The translations under genes were made by a program, and so were the position numbers. Shown here piece after piece: positions 16,570-23,083 of a stretch of 23,517 bases of DNA (the stretch's first letter is position 1; every line of letters begins with the position of its first letter). This DNA is from an uncultured Mycoplasmatota bacterium (GTDB lineage: Bacteria; Bacillota_I; Bacilli_A; RF39; UBA660): NCBI GenBank assembly GCA_900546745.1, contig URDT01000019.1, positions 1 to 23,517 of the forward strand, read 5' to 3'. The notes under the pieces were generated by a model, which was not told where the DNA came from, searched no databases, and worked only from the letters and a program-made list of their open reading frames with translations.

Positions 16570-18618
16570 TTATTTATTGTTTTTAGCATTTTCTCTGGCA
16601 TCAAGCATTTCTTTAAAGTTCTTTCTCTCTGCTTTCATTTGTTTTGTATCAGCATTAATACGATCAAGATTATCATAAGAAGATCTTAAATATTGATCAT
16701 AGTGGCTATAAATAGTATTCATTTTGATAGTCATTTGACTAGCATCTAGCCCTGACAAACCAAATTTGTTTAAGAATTTTGTTTTTTCAGTAGCATTTAA
16801 ACTATTAATAGCATTAATCATATCAGTAGAATTTTTAGCATTTCCCTTTGTCATTTTATGTAATTCTTCTACTAACGATTGATCTAATCCATTACTTGTA
16901 CAGTAATTTGCTAGACCTGTTCTAACAGCATTTTCAGCACTATCATTATCAGAAAGTCTTCTATTTAAATCTTCTATTTGTTTATTATAATAACCATATC
17001 CACCATATTCATTTTTTACACCTGCATATTTATCAACACGTTCAGTAACATTTCTTTCAAAAAATCCATATTTTTGTTCTTCATATTCTTTTGAAGTAAT
17101 ATCCCCAGAATTTAATTTATCTTTCAATTCTCTATTATAAGTATTAATATTTTCTCTATTGTTTCTGATTCGATTTCCAGATTGTACATCATCTTTTACA
17201 TTTTTTAAAACATTCATTTTCCCAGAGCTTCCAGATTTATATCCTGAAGTCATACCTCGCACTGCTCCACCAGCTAGACCACCAGCAGCGGTTGTAGCTA
17301 ATCTTGTAAAATTCAAATGATCCAATCTATTTCGAAGCTTATCATATTTTTCTTTTTCTTCCGGTTTGTTTTCATCCAATTTTGACATAGCTCTTTTTAA
17401 ATTTTGTTTGTTTCTTACAAACGACATAACATTAGAAGCAGTCTGTCCAGCAGCGCCTGTAATAATTCCTGCTCCAGCGGCTCCCAAACCTAAAACAGCT
17501 TTTCCTCCTAATGCTTGTTCAGAAATTTTCTTGAATGGATTTAATTGAACTGTATGACCAATTTTAATTCCAAAAATATTTTCAATTAAAGGAACAGCTT
17601 GTTTAGCAAACATTAAAGCTCCTATAATTAAGAATAGCATAATTATGTTTCCATTTTCATCGTGAATTTCCTGTACATTCTTATTAATCATGGTAATAAT
17701 ATAAATGGCAAAATAAATAACCCCTAATCTAAGAAATAAACTTAACCAAGTATTAAATACCTCTTTTAACCATTTTTTAAACTGTCCATCTTTTCCTGAT
17801 TTTGGGTCAATATAGGAAATAATTGGTATTGGGGCTATAATTTCCAAAAATCCCAATTTTATAGTTCTAACAGCAATATCAAAGCAAAAGTTAAGTAATA
17901 GTAAAAATACTACTACACCAAAAGCTGTTGAAATTAAATAATTATATTCAAATATATACTCTCCAGTATTCAAAACTGCTGTATCAGCATAAAGAACAGA
18001 TTTGCTTAAAACACTACTAGTTTTTCCACTAAGGCAGTAAACAACACGCGTAGAATCATCCAATGAAGCAAGTAAATCTTCTTTACTTGTATCAGAATCT
18101 TCATAAACTTGAATAAATGGACGTAATGTAGCTAATGCTAAATAATCTCCATAATTAGATACGCTTGCAGATTCTCCTTTACAAGTATCTGAATCCATCA
18201 TTAATGTTAAATTATTTGGTTCATCTTTTGTCCCCAAAATTAATCTAGGAACTAAGTTATCATCAATAATAGCTGCTTGAGCATTATACAATAAATCAAA
18301 CCCATAAGGAACTAAAACAATTAAAATCAATGTTATTAAAATATTTTTAATTAAATTTCCTGTTCCTTTTGATTTATCTTTAGATGCATCAGGATCAACT
18401 AAGTAAGTAATCAAAGAGAATGTCACTTTAAATAGCATAATAATTCCCAAAAATACATATATTCTACTAGAAAAATCTTTTATATCTCCTTCCCCAAATA
18501 TGGAAATATTTTTTAATTGCATAATAATAGAATAGGTAACTGATATTAACCAATAAATCATCTTATCAATTTGAGCAAATAATAGTCTTAACCAGTCTTG
18601 CATTTTACTTGCATTCAT
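16570..18618 (-). CDS. VirB6/TrbL-like polytopic channel protein
   Basis: This 682-residue protein is the likely membrane pore component. The first 385 residues contain about six to eight hydrophobic helices, an early amphipathic region (WLRLLFAQIDKMIYWL) and an outside loop with Cys near 140-200. One segment (FLEIIAPIPIISYIDPKSGKDGQFKKWLKEVFNTWLSLFLRL in outline) is typical of the CD1112/TrbL-type proteins of Gram-positive T4SSs. A Gly/Ala-rich hinge (TAAGGLAGGAVRGMTSG near 440) leads into a hydrophilic, helical, Asn/Lys/Glu-rich cytoplasmic tail of about 230 residues. It is the first gene of the 11-kb operon and follows an extended -10 promoter and a strong AAGGAGG site. The exact subfamily is uncertain; the role as polytopic core protein is well supported by the next genes, prgI and virB4. 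Confidence 0.85.
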   Translation of the reverse strand: MNASKMQDWLRLLFAQIDKMIYWLISVTYSIIMQLKNISIFGEGDIKDFSSRIYVFLGIIMLFKVTFSLITYLVDPDASKDKSKGTGNLIKNILITLILIVLVPYGFDLLYNAQAAIIDDNLVPRLILGTKDEPNNLTLMMDSDTCKGESASVSNYGDYLALATLRPFIQVYEDSDTSKEDLLASLDDSTRVVYCLSGKTSSVLSKSVLYADTAVLNTGEYIFEYNYLISTAFGVVVFLLLLNFCFDIAVRTIKLGFLEIIAPIPIISYIDPKSGKDGQFKKWLKEVFNTWLSLFLRLGVIYFAIYIITMINKNVQEIHDENGNIIMLFLIIGALMFAKQAVPLIENIFGIKIGHTVQLNPFKKISEQALGGKAVLGLGAAGAGIITGAAGQTASNVMSFVRNKQNLKRAMSKLDENKPEEKEKYDKLRNRLDHLNFTRLATTAAGGLAGGAVRGMTSGYKSGSSGKMNVLKNVKDDVQSGNRIRNNRENINTYNRELKDKLNSGDITSKEYEEQKYGFFERNVTERVDKYAGVKNEYGGYGYYNKQIEDLNRRLSDNDSAENAVRTGLANYCTSNGLDQSLVEELHKMTKGNAKNSTDMINAINSLNATEKTKFLNKFGLSGLDASQMTIKMNTIYSHYDQYLRSSYDNLDRINADTKQMKAERKNFKEMLDARENAKNNK

Positions 18619-18649
18619 GTAGCATCCTCCTTAAATTTATAACAAATAC

Positions 18650-18658
18650 ATTATAACA
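18650..18658 (-). promoter_or_regulatory. Extended -10 promoter of the T4SS operon
   Basis: On the minus strand TGTTATAAT is a perfect TG-N-TATAAT extended -10. It lies directly downstream of the terminator of the preceding gene, about 32 bases before the VirB6-like ATG. No good -35 is present, as is common for extended -10 promoters. It separates expression of the secretion core from the pilin-like genes. Confidence 0.65.
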
Positions 18659-18659
18659 T

Positions 18660-18687
18660 AAAAAAAAGCAATAATAAATATTGCTTT
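18660..18687 (-). terminator. Intrinsic terminator after the 381-residue VirB2-like protein
   Basis: A 9-base perfect stem (AAAGCAATA with TATTGCTTT, 18665-18673 with 18679-18687) has a 5-base loop and is followed by a run of T on the minus strand. The TAA stop of the gene (18686-18688) overlaps the first bases of the stem. Confidence 0.88.
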
Positions 18688-19831
18688 ATGATAAAATACA
18701 GAAAATATTATTACCATCTACATTATAATCATCTAAAACTCCACTAATATTAATAACCATTTTTAGCAATATTGGTAATAACAATATCACAATTCCTATT
18801 ATAATACGTTTTACAAATTTTGACCAAGCATCTTTATATAATTTTTCCTCTCCACTAAGTAAAACCTTCAAGAAATCAACAATACTAAGTCCAATTACAA
18901 GCACTGGAATTAAATATTTAATAAGCCCATAAATTTGCTTTAATAACGCTGTTGTTTTTGGAAGATCACCACAGCCATTAATATAATCTTCATCATTATT
19001 ATCTTTATTATTGTTATCATTATTAAATTTATTATCCGAAATTCCATCATCCTGATCAGCATAATTGCTGCTAAAAGCACCATTATTTATATTTGATGGC
19101 TTTTTAGTTTGAATCGTCATAGAATATATTCCAGTACTAATTTCACTACGAATGTTTAAATATAATTTAGAATTTTTACATGTTTTAGAATTAAAATATT
19201 TTGAAATATCTGTTTGATTAATTGTATACATATTACTTCTAGAATCTTGTAAAGGAACATCTGCATGTACATATCCTGTATCATTATTAGAATCTTTTAT
19301 TTTCCAAACATTTTTATTTCCCTGCTTAGCAAAAATGATTTCAATATTATAATTTTGATTTCTTAATGTTGAAGTTCTTGTACAAATAACTTTTTCTTTT
19401 GATGTCTCAACTTTTGCATCTGAAATTTTTCCATCAACTACTTTACTAACTTCTGCCATAGTATCATTAGAAATAGAAAGCATTCCAGTGAAAGTTGAAT
19501 CTCTATAACTAAATCTCAAACTAGGACAAGTATTGTTTTTTTTCGCTTCTGTATTAAATTGAGAAGAAAAACTATTAATCCAATTAAAAGTATTACCTCC
19601 AAAGATGTCGGTGCCTTGCGCATTTTTTAAAGTACCATCAACCGTGGCATTTTTATCACTAGTGACTGTTATAGTAAATTTAGTTGTTTCATTTTTAGCA
19701 GTACCATACAATTCAGAAAAATTAAATTCATAATTACATTTAAATAAATCTTTTGCCTCTATTTTTTGAACATTGCTTCCTAAGAAAAAGAATAGCAATG
19801 CTAAAGACATATATTTCATCATATTTTTCAT
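18686..19831 (-). CDS. Secreted ectodomain fused to a VirB2-like two-helix domain
   Basis: This 381-residue protein starts with a Sec signal peptide (hydrophobic core about 8-20, probable cleavage after IEA at 26). An outside region of about 230 residues follows, with five or more Cys and many Thr/Asn/Ser, then an Asn/Asp-rich linker (about 262-284) and a C-terminal two-helix domain (about 296-364). The last part aligns without gaps over about 69 residues with the small VirB2-like protein at 19944-20306: IKxxIPxxxI, then D-x-x-K-x-x-x-S, EKxxKxAxxK, KRxI; I count 20 identities. The middle loop is basic and would face the cytoplasm. It could be a minor or tip pilin, or an adhesin held by a pilin-like anchor. 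It has its own promoter and terminator. Confidence 0.82.
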   Translation of the reverse strand: MKNMMKYMSLALLFFFLGSNVQKIEAKDLFKCNYEFNFSELYGTAKNETTKFTITVTSDKNATVDGTLKNAQGTDIFGGNTFNWINSFSSQFNTEAKKNNTCPSLRFSYRDSTFTGMLSISNDTMAEVSKVVDGKISDAKVETSKEKVICTRTSTLRNQNYNIEIIFAKQGNKNVWKIKDSNNDTGYVHADVPLQDSRSNMYTINQTDISKYFNSKTCKNSKLYLNIRSEISTGIYSMTIQTKKPSNINNGAFSSNYADQDDGISDNKFNNDNNNKDNNDEDYINGCGDLPKTTALLKQIYGLIKYLIPVLVIGLSIVDFLKVLLSGEEKLYKDAWSKFVKRIIIGIVILLLPILLKMVINISGVLDDYNVDGNNIFCILS

Positions 19832-19854
19832 AATATCACCTAACTCATAGTTAG

Positions 19855-19863
19855 ATTATATCA
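19855..19863 (-). promoter_or_regulatory. Extended -10 promoter of the 381-residue gene
   Basis: On the minus strand TGATATAAT matches TG-N-TATAAT. It lies about 24 bases before the ATG. A 15-base dyad (CTAACT-ATG-AGTTAG, 19840-19854) immediately follows and overlaps the expected start and the ribosome binding site, so it could be an operator. Confidence 0.6.
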
Positions 19864-19906
19864 TAAAAATATTAATAAATGAATAATTTATACAATAATT
19901 ACTTAT

Positions 19907-19933
19907 AAAAAAAGAATGATCTAAGTCATCCTT
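19907..19933 (-). terminator. Intrinsic terminator after the small VirB2-like gene
   Basis: In minus-strand RNA an 8-base stem (AAGGATGA with UCAUUCUU, one G-U pair) and a 6-base loop are followed by a long T run. It begins 11 bases past the stop codon and isolates the pilin transcript from the next gene. Confidence 0.8.
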
Positions 19934-19943
19934 CATATATACA

Positions 19944-20306
19944 TTAGCTATTGCAATTTCCATTTTCATCAGCGCCTTTTACAAAGCAACTAATACAAGT
20001 TTTAGCATCTCCTGTAGTACCTTGATTAGCCTTATCAACAAAACCAAGTACTACTTGAACAAGTGTTACAACAAGGAATACTAATACTGCATAAATAAAT
20101 CTTTTAATTAATTTTCCTTGTGCTTCTTTCATTGTTTTTTCATCATTACTCATTACTGCTTTTCCTAAATCAAGCATTCCAAAGATAATTAAAACAATTG
20201 GAATAAAAATTTTAATAATATTGATAACCGCATGAACTAAATTAGCTATTACCGCAGCATCACTAGTTAAACCACAATCGCTTAAATTTGTTAATAAATT
20301 TAACAT
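19944..20306 (-). CDS. Small VirB2-like (TrbC-type) pilin candidate
   Basis: This 120-residue protein has two hydrophobic helices (about 27-46 and 66-88) joined by a basic loop (SNDEKTMKEAQGKLIKR) that should face the cytoplasm, so both ends lie outside. This is the VirB2/TrbC pilin layout, although no classical long signal peptide is seen. Cys sits near the N-terminus (DCG, about 10-12) and three Cys lie near the C-terminus, allowing disulfides outside. I place the start at the ATG at 20304-20306 behind a GGGAGG site; a GTG ten codons upstream has no site of its own and would include that GGGAGG. The gene is a single-gene unit with a near-consensus promoter, a 5' hairpin and a terminator, as expected for an abundant structural subunit. 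Its C-terminal domain relative is in the neighbouring 381-residue protein. Confidence 0.82.
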   Translation of the reverse strand: MLNLLTNLSDCGLTSDAAVIANLVHAVINIIKIFIPIVLIIFGMLDLGKAVMSNDEKTMKEAQGKLIKRFIYAVLVFLVVTLVQVVLGFVDKANQGTTGDAKTCISCFVKGADENGNCNS

Positions 20307-20322
20307 AAATAAAACCTCCCAT

Positions 20323-20338
20323 AAGTGAATAATCACTT
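20323..20338 (-). promoter_or_regulatory. 5' untranslated-region hairpin of the VirB2-like gene
   Basis: AAGTGA-TTAT-TCACTT forms a perfect 6-base stem within a few bases of the predicted transcript start and ends 3 bases before GGGAGG. It could protect the 5' end of an abundant mRNA or modulate initiation. Confidence 0.55.
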
Positions 20339-20345
20339 TTCTATA

Positions 20346-20379
20346 ACAGTATAATACTGTATTTTATAAATTTTGTCAA
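20346..20379 (-). promoter_or_regulatory. Strong promoter with a 15-base dyad overlapping the -10
   Basis: On the minus strand a perfect TTGACA -35 (20374-20379), a 17-base spacer and TATTAT -10 (20351-20356) form the best promoter in the window. The -10 lies within a perfect 15-base dyad, ACAGTAT-A-ATACTGT (20346-20360), which looks like a repressor operator. The -35 is three bases past the stop of the TadZ-like gene. Confidence 0.8.
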
Positions 20380-20382
20380 TAT

Positions 20383-21381
20383 TTACTTACCAAATAAGCC
20401 AAGTAAACTAAACTTTTTATCTTGTTCTAAACTTTGTTGTTTTGTAAAACCAATCTTATATAAGAATACATTTAATGCATGAATACTTTTTTCTCTTTCA
20501 TCCAAAGGCGGCATATTATAAAATACTTTAGCACCTGATTCATATTCAAAATCTAAAACATCTTTTGGATTTAATAAACTTTGATTTAATATAATTTTTT
20601 TGCCTTTTAATTCTTTGAAAGTTTTTGGACGAGCCAACATTAACCTATTTAACTTAATAACAGATGGCTCTACTAAGTATAATACTTCATGGCATAAATC
20701 CAAAGCTTGTGTGCTATCATTAACATCAATTAAAATAACGTCTTTATCATTGTATTTAGCAATCATATTTCCAATTTCTGAATTTGTAGTACTATACATT
20801 CTTTTATCATGGAAATATTTAAAATCATCTCTATTTACTTCTAATGCAACTACAGAATAATGTTGTTCTAATTGTTTTTTCATCATATAAGTTAATGTAG
20901 TAGCACCAGTTTGTTTTGTAACATTTTTTATTCCTATAATTCTAGTACCTGTTACAGTAGTATCAAACTTTTCTACTACAACTTGTTCTGTTGAAGTAGT
21001 ATCTAATTGTTGAATATGCGCTACATCTCTATAAGAATTTGGATTATTATAAAGATACATAATTCCATCAATATTTTTTGTAAAATTATAAATTCCCATA
21101 GAAATCAATTTAGATAAAAATTCATCTGAACTTCCTTCTACAGTATCATCTAATAAAATTATAATCTTATCCATATCTAAAGAAATGGACAATTTTTGTA
21201 ATGTTTTAATATCTTTATAATTTTTTAAAGCTGTAATATCCAAAATCATTCTTTGAAAAAAGAAATTTTGAAATTGATTGATAATATCATCTACATCAAA
21301 TTGACCATTTAAACGTTTAATAACATCTATATTTAAACTGTCCAACATAGACTGATATTTATTTGCAATTATTACATTCAT
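20383..21381 (-). CDS. TadZ/CpaE-like MinD-family protein with degenerate P-loop
   Basis: This 332-residue cytoplasmic protein has a receiver-like N-terminal region (about 1-110, with strands MNVIIAN, MILDIT, KIIILLDD), a linker, and a MinD/ParA-like C-terminal domain. The strand RIIGIKN leads into TKQTGATTL (about 155-163) where a P-loop is expected; the Lys of the deviant Walker A and most of its glycines are missing. Walker B-like DVILIDV follows near 214-220, and the last third has typical MinD-like features (KGKKIILNQ, then a VFYNMPPL strand). Receiver-like domain plus atypical ATPase is the TadZ/CpaE plan, which places Tad pili at particular sites in the cell. It is the last gene of an operon with the pilin-like genes, which fits. 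Nucleotide binding is doubtful. Confidence 0.72.
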   Translation of the reverse strand: MNVIIANKYQSMLDSLNIDVIKRLNGQFDVDDIINQFQNFFFQRMILDITALKNYKDIKTLQKLSISLDMDKIIILLDDTVEGSSDEFLSKLISMGIYNFTKNIDGIMYLYNNPNSYRDVAHIQQLDTTSTEQVVVEKFDTTVTGTRIIGIKNVTKQTGATTLTYMMKKQLEQHYSVVALEVNRDDFKYFHDKRMYSTTNSEIGNMIAKYNDKDVILIDVNDSTQALDLCHEVLYLVEPSVIKLNRLMLARPKTFKELKGKKIILNQSLLNPKDVLDFEYESGAKVFYNMPPLDEREKSIHALNVFLYKIGFTKQQSLEQDKKFSLLGLFGK

Positions 21382-21385
21382 GAAA

Positions 21386-21859
21386 TCATCCTTTCGTATT
21401 CATCAAACCAAATGTTCTGGTTTCTCCATAAACTGGAAATTGTAATCTAGAGCCAATAATTGGTATATCAAAATATATATAAGTGACTACACCATAGTAA
21501 TCACCTATTTTATCGTTATTAGATGTAAATTTATAAATGCAATAACGGTATGTTGCTTTCGAAGATTTTTTCAGAACTGTTCCAGTACTAAATCTTCCAT
21601 CAGTTTTACATTCATTTTCATTACTAATTCGATAACCTATCTGATTCAGTTTATTATTTATTTCATTCTCAACGTTAGTGTCAAGACTACCACTGATTTT
21701 TTCAATATTACCCTCATGACTTTCAATAATATCAACTATTCTATTTTTAACTTTAAAAGCCTTAGTATAAGAAAGTGTCCCTATAAATATAAATATAAAT
21801 AATGCAAAAAAAGTCACTATAAAACTGATAACATAACTTGTTCCTATTGCTTCTCTCAT
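21386..21859 (-). CDS. TadE/F-like minor pilin candidate A
   Basis: This 157-residue protein begins MREAIG, then a hydrophobic helix (about 9-29), then SYTKAFKVKNRI, an amphipathic region, and an outside domain with a Cys pair and the ending YGVVTYIYFDIPIIGS, P-x-Y-x-E-T. The short leader before the helix, the post-helix segment and the beta-rich tail resemble TadE/TadF-type pseudopilins. The conserved Glu at +5 of classical prepilins is absent. It is a clear paralogue of the next upstream gene (21880-22332): both have SYxKAFKVxxxI and YGxVTYIxxDIPxxGS. A CGGTGGAT site lies close to the ATG, and it is 4 bases upstream of the TadZ-like gene. Confidence 0.75.
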   Translation of the reverse strand: MREAIGTSYVISFIVTFFALFIFIFIGTLSYTKAFKVKNRIVDIIESHEGNIEKISGSLDTNVENEINNKLNQIGYRISNENECKTDGRFSTGTVLKKSSKATYRYCIYKFTSNNDKIGDYYGVVTYIYFDIPIIGSRLQFPVYGETRTFGLMNTKG

Positions 21860-21879
21860 ATATCCACCGCATAACTTTC

Positions 21880-22332
21880 TTATTTAAATTCATCTGGAGA
21901 GAATTTATAAATTCTCTCTGTTTCAGAATAAATAGGAATACTAAAAGTACTACCTAAAAAGGGAATATCTAAAAATATATACGTTACAATTCCATAATGA
22001 AAATAACCATATTTATCTAATTTATTTGATTTATAAATACAAATTGGATAATTTCCATTTTTTCCTGTTATAAGTGTTTTACCAGATTTATTATCTTTAC
22101 ACTTTGTGGAAACAGTACCTGATTTTCTATAACCTAATGTTCCTAAAAGATCATTAATTTCTTTTTCTGACTTAGAATTGTACCCTTCATATCTTTCCAA
22201 CTGTTTTGCTATATTACTATTAACCTTAAAAGCTTTCATATAACTTAATGTAGCAGAAAGAAAGCCAAAGGTAACGACTATAAATATAATTATAAAATTG
22301 TATAAAGGTACACTACCTATTGCTTCTTTCAT
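21880..22332 (-). CDS. TadE/F-like minor pilin candidate B
   Basis: This 150-residue paralogue of the preceding entry opens MKEAIG followed by a hydrophobic helix (about 9-30), SYMKAFKVNSNI, an E-x-x-E-G segment, a two-Cys outside domain and YGIVTYIFLDIPFLGS with P-x-Y-x-E-T near the end. An AAGGAGTG site precedes the ATG. It lies 12 bases after the 78-residue pilin-like gene and 20 bases before its paralogue, in one transcript. Two related minor pilins fit a TadE/TadF pair that primes or caps a pilus. The family is inferred from layout, not from a close sequence match. Confidence 0.75.
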   Translation of the reverse strand: MKEAIGSVPLYNFIIIFIVVTFGFLSATLSYMKAFKVNSNIAKQLERYEGYNSKSEKEINDLLGTLGYRKSGTVSTKCKDNKSGKTLITGKNGNYPICIYKSNKLDKYGYFHYGIVTYIFLDIPFLGSTFSIPIYSETERIYKFSPDEFK

Positions 22333-22344
22333 ATATTACACTCC

Positions 22345-22581
22345 TTATTTACATTTCGTACTAACTGTACCAGTACATGTCTTTGCCCCTGTTGCTGCAT
22401 CAACAGTACAACTTGCAGCACATGAGCCATTATTCCAAACGCCACCATTTGCTTGACAACATGCACTTTTTTTCGTACTTGACAATACACTGGATATTAT
22501 TGGAGTTGCTACTGCCAAAACTATACCAATCAATACAATTGTGATTACAGTCATGTTAGCTTCTCCTGCTGCTTCTTTCAT
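22345..22581 (-). CDS. Tiny Cys-rich pilin-like protein 1
   Basis: This 78-residue protein has the leader MKEAAG, a stretch EANMT, one hydrophobic helix (about 12-31), a short basic segment and a Cys-rich tail with CCQANGG followed by four more Cys. The layout resembles a Flp/type IVc pilin: a very short leader ending in Gly, then the helix. It has no Glu at +5. It is the first gene of a four-gene operon (this gene, two TadE/F-like genes, the TadZ-like gene) behind a TTGATA-17-TATACT promoter. The ribosome binding site AAGGTGGTGA is the same, at the same spacing, as in its paralogue at 22858-23052. The first 14 residues of the two are identical. Confidence 0.75.
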   Translation of the reverse strand: MKEAAGEANMTVITIVLIGIVLAVATPIISSVLSSTKKSACCQANGGVWNNGSCAASCTVDAATGAKTCTGTVSTKCK

Positions 22582-22619
22582 CTACTTCACCACCTTATAA
22601 TAATCTTATTTACAATATT

Positions 22620-22648
22620 AGTATAACACCAAATATAATAATTATCAA
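22620..22648 (-). promoter_or_regulatory. Promoter of the pilin-like/TadZ-like operon
   Basis: On the minus strand TTGATA (22643-22648), a 17-base spacer and TATACT (22620-22625) form a good promoter. The -10 is also extended (TG-T-TATACT). The predicted start is near 22613, about 32 bases before the first ATG. Confidence 0.7.
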
Positions 22649-22731
22649 ATAATAATTATATTTTTTACATTTATTTACAATAAAATATATTTATTAAAAT
22701 ATTTTTTATTTCACACTACATAATTCATCCT

Positions 22732-22770
22732 AAAAAAAGCAAAAAAAGATAAATTTTCTTTTTTTGCTTT
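22732..22770 (-). terminator. Intrinsic terminator of the 64-residue pilin-like gene
   Basis: A perfect 14-base stem (AAAGCAAAAAAAGA with TCTTTTTTTGCTTT, 22736-22749 with 22757-22770) has a 7-base loop and is followed by a T run on the minus strand. The 87 bases between the stop codon and this hairpin form an untranslated tail with a weaker stem (22776-22781 with 22797-22802). Confidence 0.85.
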
Positions 22771-22857
22771 CTGCGAACTACCAAGTTCTTTCATAAGTAG
22801 TTTAAAAAGTAAATGAATTTATATTATATTTGTAAATAAAATTATTGTAAGATATCA

Positions 22858-23052
22858 TTAAGTGCAAGTATCGGATGCACCTGAACATTTTCCACTAACA
22901 GCATCCCAAGTGCCACCATTTGCTTGGCAACAAGATCTTCTTTCACTTGTTTTTATCAATTTAGTAACTATAGGACTTGCTATTGTTAAAACAACACCAA
23001 TTAATATAATTGTGATTACAGTCATATTTGCTTCTCCTGCAGCTTCCTTCAT
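22858..23052 (-). CDS. Tiny Cys-rich pilin-like protein 2
   Basis: This 64-residue paralogue of the 78-residue protein has the same leader and helix start (MKEAAGEANMTVIT), one hydrophobic helix, a basic segment and CCQANGG with two further Cys. I start it at the ATG at 23050-23052: aligned with its paralogue, both have AAGGTGGTGA at the same distance from this ATG. An upstream in-frame ATG would add only MVRW and overlap the binding site. It stands alone between two terminators, as expected for a major structural subunit made separately from the minor pilins. Conservation of the leader compared with drift in the tail suggests that the leader/helix region is under strong constraint. Confidence 0.75.
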   Translation of the reverse strand: MKEAAGEANMTVITIILIGVVLTIASPIVTKLIKTSERRSCCQANGGTWDAVSGKCSGASDTCT

Positions 23053-23083
23053 CCATCTCACCACCTTAACTACTTACAACTTA

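Noticed and set aside
19840..19854. Dyad CTAACT-ATG-AGTTAG as an RNA hairpin hiding the ribosome binding site
   Set aside because: The predicted transcript starts inside the dyad, so the RNA hairpin could not form fully; a DNA operator remains possible and is mentioned with the promoter.
22709..22792. A short minus-strand frame starting MKELG downstream of the 64-residue gene, superficially like the pilin leader
   Set aside because: It has no ribosome binding site, runs through the terminator hairpin and lacks a pilin-like helix; the likeness is probably chance.
23053..23064. Upstream ATG adding MVRW to the 64-residue protein
   Set aside because: The paralogue has the same ribosome binding site and spacing to the downstream ATG, and the upstream ATG overlaps that site.
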